Shown: positions 32,461 through 39,641 of the stretch, piece after piece
Position numbering within the stretch: position 1 is the stretch's first letter
Layout of the letters: every line of letters begins with the position of its first letter
Assembly: GCA_016710165.1 (NCBI GenBank)
Contig: JADJLJ010000004.1
Coordinates: forward strand, 186,001-250,000
Source: Chitinophagaceae bacterium
GTDB taxonomy: Bacteria; Bacteroidota; Bacteroidia; Chitinophagales; Chitinophagaceae
Direction: 5' to 3'
Length of the DNA: 64,000 bases
Notes under the pieces: generated by a model
Told to the model about the DNA's origin: nothing
The model's input: the letters and a program-made list of their open reading frames with translations, nothing else
Databases searched by the model: none
Program-made: the position numbers and the translations under genes

Positions 32461-34197
32461 ATGAAATTCCTGCTGACAATGATATCTGTTTTGGCTGCCA
32501 TAAATGGTTTTGCACAGTCCGAAAAACCGTTCATAAAGCTGGTGGAGCCAACCAACGAGCAGAACAACGTAAAGACCTCCCGCCAGTTTGTGGTGGGCAG
32601 CACCTGCAAAAGCTGCGGACTGAGCATCAACGACCAGCCGGTAAAAGTTTACCCCACCGGCGCCTTTGCCTATGAGCTGAACCTGAAACCCGGCGATACC
32701 GCCTTTAACCTGGTTGCTTTCTTTCCGCCCGACAGGACCACGGTTAAAAGAATAACCTACACCTATACATTGCCGCCCCCACCCGATACGGTCAAAACAC
32801 TGGAGATCGCCAGCATTGAAACATTTCCCGAAGGAAATTTATTTGTACAGGCGGGAGACCGGATAAAATTCAGGGTGAAGGCACTCACCGGCTGTAAAGT
32901 GATGGCTAACCAGCATGTTCAGTTATGGGAAATGCCCAACAATAAAATGCCCGGCATATACCAGGGCGAGTACCTGGTAAAAGAAACAGACAGTTTCCTG
33001 GTTTCAAAAATTCCGGTCAGCATTACCGATTCAACCGGCAAAACAGTTACAAAAGAAACAAAGACCTGGGTGAGCATGTTTGGCCCGATGGCGCCGGATG
33101 TTGCAGTCACCAAAGGACGACTTGCTTATTTATTATTCGGACTGGGTGATGACCGGCTGGGCGGCGCCAAGATCGGTTACCTCGATTCGAACGTGCTGCT
33201 GAAGATCGTGGGTAAGGTTGGAACCAAATACAAAGTACGCCTGTCGAAATACCGTACCGCTTTTATTGATGAGGATGCGGTTGAGTTCCTGCCCAAGGGA
33301 AGTTTTACGCCCGAATCACTTACCGGCAGGTGGACCGTGTACGGCGACAGCAGTTTTGATTATGTGCAACTGGGCCTGTCTGCACGGTTGCCTTACCAGA
33401 GTTTTCAACTCGTTGATCCCTCGAAGATCGTGGTGGATGTTTTTGGCGCCACCAATAATACCAACTGGATAACGCAACTGGAGAATACAAAAGAGATAAA
33501 GAATGTTTCGTACGAACAGATCGAAGACGAGATCTTCCGCATTACCATTGAACTGAAACATGCACAGCACTGGGGGCACAGCATTTATTACCGGGGCAAT
33601 ATCCTGGTGATAAAGATAAAACGGCAGCCAACCGGTTTGGCACTGAATGATCTGACCATTGCCGTGGATGCCGGGCATGGCGGAACCAACAGCGGTGCAG
33701 GCGGCCCAACAGGCTCTTCAGAAAAAATGCTCACGCTGGCCGTTGCATTGAAACTGCAGAAAACACTGGAAGCGGCGGGCGCTAAAGTGATCATGACAAG
33801 AACGACAGAGAAATTTGTTGACAACAAAGAACGCATTTTATTTTACCGCGACAGCATGCCCGACCTGCTCATCAGCATTCACCTGAATTCTGCTGCCGAT
33901 CCCATCCGGGTTACGGGCACCAGCACGTTCTACCGCTACGCCGGATTCCGCAGCCTGAGCAATTTCATCTACAAACGCATGCTGGAACTTGAGCTGAAAG
34001 AACACGGCAATAACAGCAGTTTCAATTTCATGCTCAACAGTCCTACCGAGTATCCCAATGCACTGGTGGAAACGCTCTTCATCAGCAATCCCGAAGATGA
34101 GATGAAGATCCTGGATGAAAGATTCCAGCAGCAGATAGCGGATAAGATACTCCTTGGGGTAAAGGATTTCCTGGAGAACTGCAAAAAAGATAAGTGA
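32461..34197 (+). CDS. N-acetylmuramoyl-L-alanine amidase with AMIN-like N-terminal region
   Basis: Start at ATG 32461 (MKFLLTMISVLAAINGFAQ, signal peptide); the longer frame to 32347 lacks one. 578 residues. The C-terminal amidase_3 zinc hydrolase has all ligands: His406 in VDAGHGG, Glu421 in SSEKM, His474 in ISIHLNS, and catalytic Glu537 in ALVETLFISN. It cleaves the lactyl-peptide bond of peptidoglycan in the periplasm. The N-terminal half is beta-rich, probably targeting domains including an AMIN-type one (YQSFQLVDPSKIVVDVFG). The last ~30 codons and the stop are repeated downstream at 34257-34345. Confidence 0.93.
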   Translation: MKFLLTMISVLAAINGFAQSEKPFIKLVEPTNEQNNVKTSRQFVVGSTCKSCGLSINDQPVKVYPTGAFAYELNLKPGDTAFNLVAFFPPDRTTVKRITYTYTLPPPPDTVKTLEIASIETFPEGNLFVQAGDRIKFRVKALTGCKVMANQHVQLWEMPNNKMPGIYQGEYLVKETDSFLVSKIPVSITDSTGKTVTKETKTWVSMFGPMAPDVAVTKGRLAYLLFGLGDDRLGGAKIGYLDSNVLLKIVGKVGTKYKVRLSKYRTAFIDEDAVEFLPKGSFTPESLTGRWTVYGDSSFDYVQLGLSARLPYQSFQLVDPSKIVVDVFGATNNTNWITQLENTKEIKNVSYEQIEDEIFRITIELKHAQHWGHSIYYRGNILVIKIKRQPTGLALNDLTIAVDAGHGGTNSGAGGPTGSSEKMLTLAVALKLQKTLEAAGAKVIMTRTTEKFVDNKERILFYRDSMPDLLISIHLNSAADPIRVTGTSTFYRYAGFRSLSNFIYKRMLELELKEHGNNSSFNFMLNSPTEYPNALVETLFISNPEDEMKILDERFQQQIADKILLGVKDFLENCKKDK

Positions 34198-34400
34198 GGA
34201 ATGAGTCAGAGACTCGGGACCATTGCATCCCGGTCAGAGACCGGGACGAGTGAATCCTGGATGAAAGATTCCAGCAGCAGATAGCTGATAAGATACTGTT
34301 GGGGGTCAAAGACTTTTTAGAGAACTGCAAAAAAGATAAGTGAGGATTGAGTCGTAGACTCGGAACCATGGCATCCCGGTCAGAGACCGGGACGAGTGAG
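34111..34400. repeat. 146-bp tandem duplication of the amidase 3' end plus hairpin repeat
   Basis: Unit 1 begins at 34111 (CTGGATGAAAGATTCCAGCA) inside the amidase gene; unit 2 begins at 34257 with the same words. Both run through the amidase stop and a repeat with two hairpins: GAGTC...GACTC and CCCGGTCAGAGACCGGG (34202-34251 and 34349-34396). The copies have diverged (e.g. CTCCTTGGGGTAAAG against CTGTTGGGGGTCAAAG), so the duplication is not recent. The CCCGGTC hairpin is the same one that flanks the RAYT gene at 41.4 kb. Confidence 0.85.
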
Positions 34401-34404
34401 TCGG

Positions 34405-34591
34405 GTTCAACGTTCAACTATCAATGCTCAATGAAAAAGCATTCTGCTGATGTTAGCTTACTTCCCACTTGAAAATTGAATATTGAGCATTGATTATTGA
34501 ATATTGTCTTTTGAAGTGAATCTTTTACGTATTAATGCTCAATACCTGCCCGTCTGGCAGTCGGGTTCAATGCTTAACCATCAATGTTCAA
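34405..34591. repeat. Period-7 inverted arrays of the GTTCAAT/ATTGAAT family
   Basis: Forward units at 34405-34432 (GTTCAAC, GTTCAAC, TATCAAT, GCTCAAT), reverse units at 34475-34505 (ATTGAAT, ATTGAGC, ATTGATT, ATTGAAT), and another forward set at 34565-34591. The arms can pair. A degenerate CCTGCCCGTCTGGCAG palindrome lies at 34545-34560. The gap between the amidase and the convergent transporter is filled by repeats, and no gene is seen in it. Confidence 0.8.
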
Positions 34592-36055
34592 TTAAAATCC
34601 AGGCACTATTAACGGAAGTAATAACCAGCTGAACAATGTAATGAGTATAACACAAATGATATTCAGCACAAACCCGGTCTTAAGCATCTGGTTCAGTTTG
34701 ATATGACCGCTGGCAAATACGATGGCATTGGGTGGCGTACCCATGGGCATCATGCTGGCACAGCTGGCTCCCAGTGTCATGGGTATACCCAGCAGCAGCG
34801 GATTGATCTGTAATGCATCCGCCACGGCAGAAATTACAGGCGCCATCACAATCACCTGGGCAATATTGCTCATCACTTCACTCAAGAAAACGGAGATAAG
34901 GGTCACCACAAAGATCAGCACCAGTATATTGTCTGTGGCAAAGCCGGCAATGTATTGCCCGAGGCTTTGCATCAGCTTCGCATCTTCCAGGGATTTGGCC
35001 AGGGCAATGCCGCCGCCAAACAATAGCAGGATGCCCCAGGCCATGTTCCGGGTATCACTCCATTCCAGCAGGCGTTCATCCGGATCTTCTTTGGTTCTGC
35101 CGCTTGGCACCATGAACAGGCTGATGGCACCGGTCATGGCAATGATGCTGTCATCTAACTGGAATAATTTCTGCGAAGCATTGATGAGGTCCTTGCTGAT
35201 CCATAAAAATGCCGTGCTGCAAAAAACGATCAGCACCCTTTTTTCCTGGCGGGAAAACTTACCCATTTCTTTCAGCTCGGCATGTATGAAATTCCTGCCT
35301 TCCAGGCTGTGGGCAAGATGATTGGGATACAGCCATTTCACCATAACGAGGTAAAGCACCAGTAATAAAATGACCGCCAGGGGCATGCACAGCATCATCC
35401 AGTTGGCAAAGTCGATCCCGTGTTTGTAGTGTTCATTCAGGTGCCGTATATAGGCCACGTTGGGCGGCGTACCAATGATGGTGGCTATGCCGCCGAAATT
35501 GCTGGCATAGGCAAGCGACAGCATCAGCGTGAGTGAAAAGTTTTTGATATTGGCATTGGGGTCGGCATGTTTGCTGATGACATGAATGACCGATGCCCCG
35601 ATGGGATACATCATCATGGTGGTGGCGGTATTGCTCAGCCACATGCTTAAAAAACCTGTTGCCAGGATAAAGCCAAGTATGATATTATTGCCGTTCGTTC
35701 CGGTGAATTTTATGATGCTGAGGGCGATGCGTTTGTGCAGGTTCCATTTCTCGATGGCCATACCCAGGAAGAAGCCGCCCATAAAAAGGTAGATGATGGA
35801 ATCGGAATAGGATCTGGACGTCTCTTTAATGGAATTGATACTGAGCAGGGGGTATAAGACCAGGGGCAGCAGGGCCACCACCGCCAGCGGCATGGCATCC
35901 AGCACCCACCAGCTTATCATCAGTACGGCAATGGACAATACCAGCTTTGCCTTAAGGTCGAGGCCCAGCGGGTTTACAAAAAAGAAGAACAGGCAGAGTA
36001 ACAGACCCGTGACCAGGGCTGCTTCCTTTTTATATTTTCTGAAAAATTCCTTCAT
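34592..36055 (-). CDS. DASS/SLC13-family sodium:anion (dicarboxylate-type) symporter
   Basis: 487 residues with 11-12 hydrophobic segments. Family motifs: SNTATTMMMYP, then ASNFGGIATIIGTPPN, and in the second half MSNIAQVI and MPMGTPPNAIVF, i.e. two SNT-type substrate/sodium sites and two GTPPN clamshell loops. Substrates of the family include succinate, malate, citrate and sulfate; the sequence alone does not choose. The N-terminus KEFFRKYKKEAALV is cytoplasmic. No operon partner is seen. Confidence 0.9.
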   Translation of the reverse strand: MKEFFRKYKKEAALVTGLLLCLFFFFVNPLGLDLKAKLVLSIAVLMISWWVLDAMPLAVVALLPLVLYPLLSINSIKETSRSYSDSIIYLFMGGFFLGMAIEKWNLHKRIALSIIKFTGTNGNNIILGFILATGFLSMWLSNTATTMMMYPIGASVIHVISKHADPNANIKNFSLTLMLSLAYASNFGGIATIIGTPPNVAYIRHLNEHYKHGIDFANWMMLCMPLAVILLLVLYLVMVKWLYPNHLAHSLEGRNFIHAELKEMGKFSRQEKRVLIVFCSTAFLWISKDLINASQKLFQLDDSIIAMTGAISLFMVPSGRTKEDPDERLLEWSDTRNMAWGILLLFGGGIALAKSLEDAKLMQSLGQYIAGFATDNILVLIFVVTLISVFLSEVMSNIAQVIVMAPVISAVADALQINPLLLGIPMTLGASCASMMPMGTPPNAIVFASGHIKLNQMLKTGFVLNIICVILITLFSWLLLPLIVPGF

Positions 36056-36229
36056 GCGGTTAGTAATGCTTTGCCAATTTATAACAGTTTCATCAATATA
36101 TGTAAGGCATCGGTGGTCATTTTAAATGACCGGTCTTGTTTAACCAGCCTGCGTGTTTTCCCGCCCGCCAGTAAAAATTTGAAATGCAGCAGGGCCGGGT
36201 TAATTTTATGGCTCAATAAAATCAAATGT

Positions 36230-36598
36230 ATGGGCAACTTAGTAAAAGAATTCAACGACTACCGCACCAAAATGAACGAGGTCATCTTAAGCAAGGAAAA
36301 CCTGGTGATAAAGCGGTTGTGGAACCTGGATACAAACACCTATGCCGCCGGGGCGCTGGATGTAAAGACAAAGGAACTGCTGGGCCTGGTGGCCAGTATG
36401 GTGCTGCGCTGCGATGACTGCATAAAGTACCATTTGGGAAAATCGCATGAGCTGGGGGTTAGCACCGGAGAAATGTACGAAGTTTTTGCCGTGGCGAATA
36501 TTGTGGGGGGAACGATCGTGATCCCGCATACGAGGCGGGCAGCGGAATACTGGGAGGAACTTTTGAATAATGAACAAGGAACAAGGAATGCCGAATGA
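36230..36598 (+). CDS. Carboxymuconolactone decarboxylase/AhpD-family protein
   Basis: Start ATG 36230 (MGNLVKEFNDY); the longer frame has no support. 122 residues, all helical, with LDVKTKELLGLVASMVLRCDDC (in two parts) and the CxxC...H motif CDDCIKYHLGKSHELG typical of AhpD-like thiol-redox proteins. The C-terminal ~10 residues (NNEQGTRNAE) and the stop are encoded by a period-7 repeat array, so the gene's end has been supplied or overwritten by the repeat. The redox role is inferred from the motif. Confidence 0.85.
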   Translation: MGNLVKEFNDYRTKMNEVILSKENLVIKRLWNLDTNTYAAGALDVKTKELLGLVASMVLRCDDCIKYHLGKSHELGVSTGEMYEVFAVANIVGGTIVIPHTRRAAEYWEELLNNEQGTRNAE

Positions 36599-36716
36599 TG
36601 AAGTCGTATTTTTATCAGCATATCGTTCCTTGTTCAATATTCCTTGTTCCTTGTTCGATATTCCTTGTGCAAAGAGGGATTGAATACTGAACAAAGAATG
36701 GGGAATGATGAAGTGA
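36565..36716. repeat. Period-7 arrays GAACAAG (forward, reverse, forward)
   Basis: Six forward units lie at 36565-36606 (GAATAAT, GAACAAG, GAACAAG, GAATGCC, GAATGAT, GAAGTCG). Six reverse units lie at 36626-36667 (TTCCTTG, TTCAATA, TTCCTTG, TTCCTTG, TTCGATA, TTCCTTG). Five forward units lie at 36682-36716. The first two arms can pair over ~42 bp with a 19-nt loop. Confidence 0.9.
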
Positions 36717-36799
36717 AAACGGTTGTTTTTCCCTTTCTCATATTCTTGAAATTGCCGAATTTGGAGCGATAGCAGATATTTATTACTATAGTTGTTGTT

Positions 36800-37183
36800 A
36801 TGGAAAGGAAATTTGACCTTGATGAACGCCTTATCAACTTTGCAGGCATGATCATTGATATTTCTGAAGTACTTCCTAAAAGCCTGGCGGGTAACCATAT
36901 CGCTGGCCAATTGGTAAGAAGCGGGACAGCCCCGGCTTTAAATTATGGAGAGGCCCGGAGTGCGGAATCAAGAAGCGATTTTATTCATAAAATGAAAATA
37001 GCAGCTAAGGAATTAAGGGAAACATATAATTGCCTCCGGATAATCAGGAAGCGGAAATGGTATGCAGAAGAGAAGCTGGTGCCTGTCCTGGACGAAAACA
37101 ACCAGCTAATATCCATTTTTGTAAAAAGTATAGAAACTGCCAAAGGGAATAATGTAGCCAAAAAGGATGATACCGCCGGATAA
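36800..37183 (+). CDS. Four-helix bundle protein (23S rRNA intervening-sequence type)
   Basis: 127 residues. Family pattern: LINFAGMIIDISEVLPKSLAGNHIAGQLVRSGTAPALNYGEA (in parts), then a charged helix SRSDFIHKMKIAAKELRETYNCL. These small helical bundles are related in fold to Avd proteins of diversity-generating retroelements. No reverse transcriptase is near, so no retroelement is claimed. The gene is bracketed by inverted GAACAAG/TTCCTTG heptamer arrays (36682-36716 and 37185-37244). A second gene of this family lies at 57561-57959. Confidence 0.88.
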   Translation: MERKFDLDERLINFAGMIIDISEVLPKSLAGNHIAGQLVRSGTAPALNYGEARSAESRSDFIHKMKIAAKELRETYNCLRIIRKRKWYAEEKLVPVLDENNQLISIFVKSIETAKGNNVAKKDDTAG

Positions 37184-37184
37184 C

Positions 37185-37244
37185 TTCCTTGTTCAATATT
37201 CCTTGTTCCCTGTTCGATATTTTTACCCTTGTTCCTTGTTCGAT
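37185..37244. repeat. Period-7 array TTCCTTG/TTCGATA after the four-helix gene
   Basis: TTCCTTG, TTCAATA, TTCCTTG, TTCCCTG and TTCGATA, a short break, then TTCCTTG and TTCGATA. It is the reverse complement of the GAACAAG array before the gene. Confidence 0.85.
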
Positions 37245-37277
37245 ATTTCTTAACTTTAGGCCTCAATAGCAAGACCT

Positions 37278-38312
37278 ATGAGTGATACAGCAACAACAGC
37301 CGCCCCGCTTACTTCAAAAGACTTTGTAACCGACCAGGAGGTACGCTGGTGCCCTGGTTGCGGAGATTATTCCATTTTGGCACAAGTGCAGAAAGTGATG
37401 CCAACGCTGGGTATTCCAAGAGAGAACATTGTGATCGTTTCCGGTATTGGCTGCAGCAGCCGCTTTCCCTATTATATGAATACCTATGGCATGCACAGCA
37501 TCCATGGCAGGGCAACAGCGGTAGCCAGCGGATTAAAGGCGGCAAGACCCGAACTGAGTGTATGGATCGTTACCGGGGATGGGGACGGACTGAGCATTGG
37601 CGGCAACCATACCATTCACCTGCTGCGCAGGAATTTTGATGTGAATGTGCTGCTGTTCAACAACCAGATCTATGGTCTGACGAAGGGACAATACTCTCCA
37701 ACTTCGGAGGAGCATAAAATAACCAAATCAACCCCGTTCGGAAGTATCGATCACCCTTTCAATCCACTGGCTTTGGCCATGGGCGCCGATGCAAGTTTCA
37801 TTGCCCGTACCATGGACAGGGATCCGAAACACCTGCAGGCCATGCTGATCCGTTCACAGGAACACCGGGGCGCTTCTTTTCTGGAGATATACCAGAACTG
37901 CAACATCTTCAACGATGGCGCTTTTGAGATCTTTACCGAGAAAAAGACCAAGCCGGATGAAGTACTGTTCCTGGAACAGGGCAAACCATTGATATTCGGC
38001 GCCACCCAAAACAAGGGGATCAAATTAGACGGGTTTAAACCCGTGATCGTTGACCTGGCTGCAGGCGCAAGTACCGACGACCTTTGGGTGCATGATGAAA
38101 AAGATTTTTATAAGGCACAGATACTGATCCGCATGTTTGATGACCCGAGACTGGAAGGACACCTGCCAAGACCATTCGGGGTGTTCTATGAAACCGAAAG
38201 GGCCTGCTACGAAGACAGCATGACCATGCAGATAGATGAAGTGATCGCCAAAAGAGGAAAGGGAGACCTGGATAAATTATTAAGAGGCAGTGAGACCTGG
38301 GTGATCAATTAG
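37278..38312 (+). CDS. 2-oxoacid:ferredoxin oxidoreductase beta subunit
   Basis: 344 residues. Thiamine-diphosphate-binding subunit of KorB/PorB type: WCPGCGDYSIL (zinc/cluster-like and TPP region), GIGCSSRFPYYM, IHGRATAVASGLK, and the TPP-Mg motif GDGDGLSIGGNH, then NNQIYGLTKGQYSPTS. It decarboxylates 2-oxoglutarate or pyruvate with ferredoxin as acceptor. The alpha subunit, normally directly upstream, is not there; the position is taken by the four-helix gene and repeats. The alpha gene may lie elsewhere. Choice of substrate is uncertain. Confidence 0.92.
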   Translation: MSDTATTAAPLTSKDFVTDQEVRWCPGCGDYSILAQVQKVMPTLGIPRENIVIVSGIGCSSRFPYYMNTYGMHSIHGRATAVASGLKAARPELSVWIVTGDGDGLSIGGNHTIHLLRRNFDVNVLLFNNQIYGLTKGQYSPTSEEHKITKSTPFGSIDHPFNPLALAMGADASFIARTMDRDPKHLQAMLIRSQEHRGASFLEIYQNCNIFNDGAFEIFTEKKTKPDEVLFLEQGKPLIFGATQNKGIKLDGFKPVIVDLAAGASTDDLWVHDEKDFYKAQILIRMFDDPRLEGHLPRPFGVFYETERACYEDSMTMQIDEVIAKRGKGDLDKLLRGSETWVIN

Positions 38313-38363
38313 TCCCCATACCCTAAAGGGGGAACCATGCGAAGATTATGTTTTATTAATATC

Positions 38364-38394
38364 AAAAGAGCCATCAATTTCTGATGGCTCTTTT
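38364..38394. terminator. Bidirectional terminator
   Basis: AAAAGAGCCATCA-ATTTC-TGATGGCTCTTTT: a 13-bp stem flanked by A and T runs, between the convergent oxidoreductase and asd genes. On both sides lie CCCCTA/TAGGGG-type short repeats (38313-38336 and 38442-38470). Confidence 0.9.
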
Positions 38395-38479
38395 GTATAA
38401 AAATATTTCGATTCGATCTTTGCTTAGTTCTTCTACATAATCAGTCCCCCCTTTAGGGGATAGGGGCGGGCGGAGGGGG

Positions 38480-39469
38480 TTACAACATATTTTTTTTCAG
38501 CAAATACTCTGCGATCTGCACCGCATTGGTGGCAGCGCCCTTTCGGAGGTTATCACTCACGATCCAGCAATTGAGTGTTTTGGGTTGTGTTTCATCCCTT
38601 CTTATCCGGCCCACAAACGTGTCGTCCTTGTCAAATGCAGTCAGGGGCATGGGGTAAATGAAATTGGCCACATCATCCTTTACCACAACACCGGGCGCTT
38701 TTGAAAGGATATCCCTCACTTCATCCAGGTCAAAATCATTCTCAAATTCTATGTTCACGCTTTCGCTGTGCCCGCCCATGGTAGGAATGCGTACGCAGGT
38801 GGCGGTAACCCGGATGCTGTCATCCCCAATGATCTTTTTCGTCTCATTTACCATCTTCATTTCTTCCTTGGTGTAACCATTGTCCAGGAACACATCAATA
38901 TGCGGTATCGCATTCAGGTCGATGGGGTATTTATAGGCCATTTCACCTTCAATGCCTTTGCGTTCATTCATCAGCTGTGTTACCGCTTTTACACCGGTAC
39001 CCGTTACACTCTGGTACGTGCTTACCACCACCCTCTTTATTTTATATTTTTCATGAAGCGGTTTAAGCACCACCACCATCTGTATGGTAGAGCAGTTCGG
39101 GTTGGCTATGATCTTGTCTTCATTGGTCAGCACAGCAGCATTTACTTCCGGTACCACCAGTTTCCTGGACGGGTCCATGCGCCAGGCGCTGGAATTATCG
39201 ATCACGGTAATTCCGGCTGCAGCAAATTTTGGTGCCAGTTCCAGGGAAGTGCTTCCGCCGGCAGAAAAAATGGCCACATTGGGTTTGGCTGCAATGGCAT
39301 CATCGGCGCTCACGATCTTATATTGTTTATTCTTAAAGGTCACTTCTTTACCGATGCTCTTTTCAGAAGCAACAGGGATCAGCTCATCAACGGGGAAATT
39401 CCTTTCGGCCAGCACCTGAAGCATTTTAGTTCCTACCAGGCCGGTGGCGCCAACAACAGCAACTTTCAT
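38480..39469 (-). CDS. asd: Aspartate-semialdehyde dehydrogenase
   Basis: 329 residues. NADP site GATGLVGTKML (8-18), catalytic Cys126 in NPNCSTIQM, substrate motifs VSTYQSVTGTG and RVPTMGGHSESV (as CVRIPTMGGHSESV). It reduces aspartyl phosphate to aspartate semialdehyde, the branch point to lysine/diaminopimelate, threonine and methionine. It is monocistronic here. A short perfect hairpin lies ~30 bp before the start (39499-39520). Confidence 0.96.
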   Translation of the reverse strand: MKVAVVGATGLVGTKMLQVLAERNFPVDELIPVASEKSIGKEVTFKNKQYKIVSADDAIAAKPNVAIFSAGGSTSLELAPKFAAAGITVIDNSSAWRMDPSRKLVVPEVNAAVLTNEDKIIANPNCSTIQMVVVLKPLHEKYKIKRVVVSTYQSVTGTGVKAVTQLMNERKGIEGEMAYKYPIDLNAIPHIDVFLDNGYTKEEMKMVNETKKIIGDDSIRVTATCVRIPTMGGHSESVNIEFENDFDLDEVRDILSKAPGVVVKDDVANFIYPMPLTAFDKDDTFVGRIRRDETQPKTLNCWIVSDNLRKGAATNAVQIAEYLLKKNML

Positions 39470-39498
39470 TTTTTACACAGATTTTATTGGTTAAAAAA

Positions 39499-39520
39499 CA
39501 TTGCAGGGCTTTCTGCAATG
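39499..39520. promoter_or_regulatory. Hairpin in the asd leader
   Basis: CATTGCAG-GGCTTT-CTGCAATG, 8-bp perfect inverted repeat between the start of asd (39469) and the divergent gene at 39642. It has no T tract and could be an operator or leader hairpin. Confidence 0.4.
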
Positions 39521-39641
39521 GGGTAATATTGAAGCAGCGAAATTACCAACTTAATGCAGCCCATCCAAACCGGTCCGCATATCCTTTGAAAGACCTGTAT
39601 TCAGCAACCCTTATTTGATCCGGATGTTTTATATGGTTAAT

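Noticed and set aside
36800..37183. Possible diversity-generating retroelement (Avd-like four-helix protein)
   Set aside because: No reverse transcriptase and no template/variable repeat pair nearby; heptamer arrays do not match that layout.
38768..39526. 252-residue plus-strand frame opposite asd
   Set aside because: His/Phe-rich translation without motif, antisense to a complete asd.
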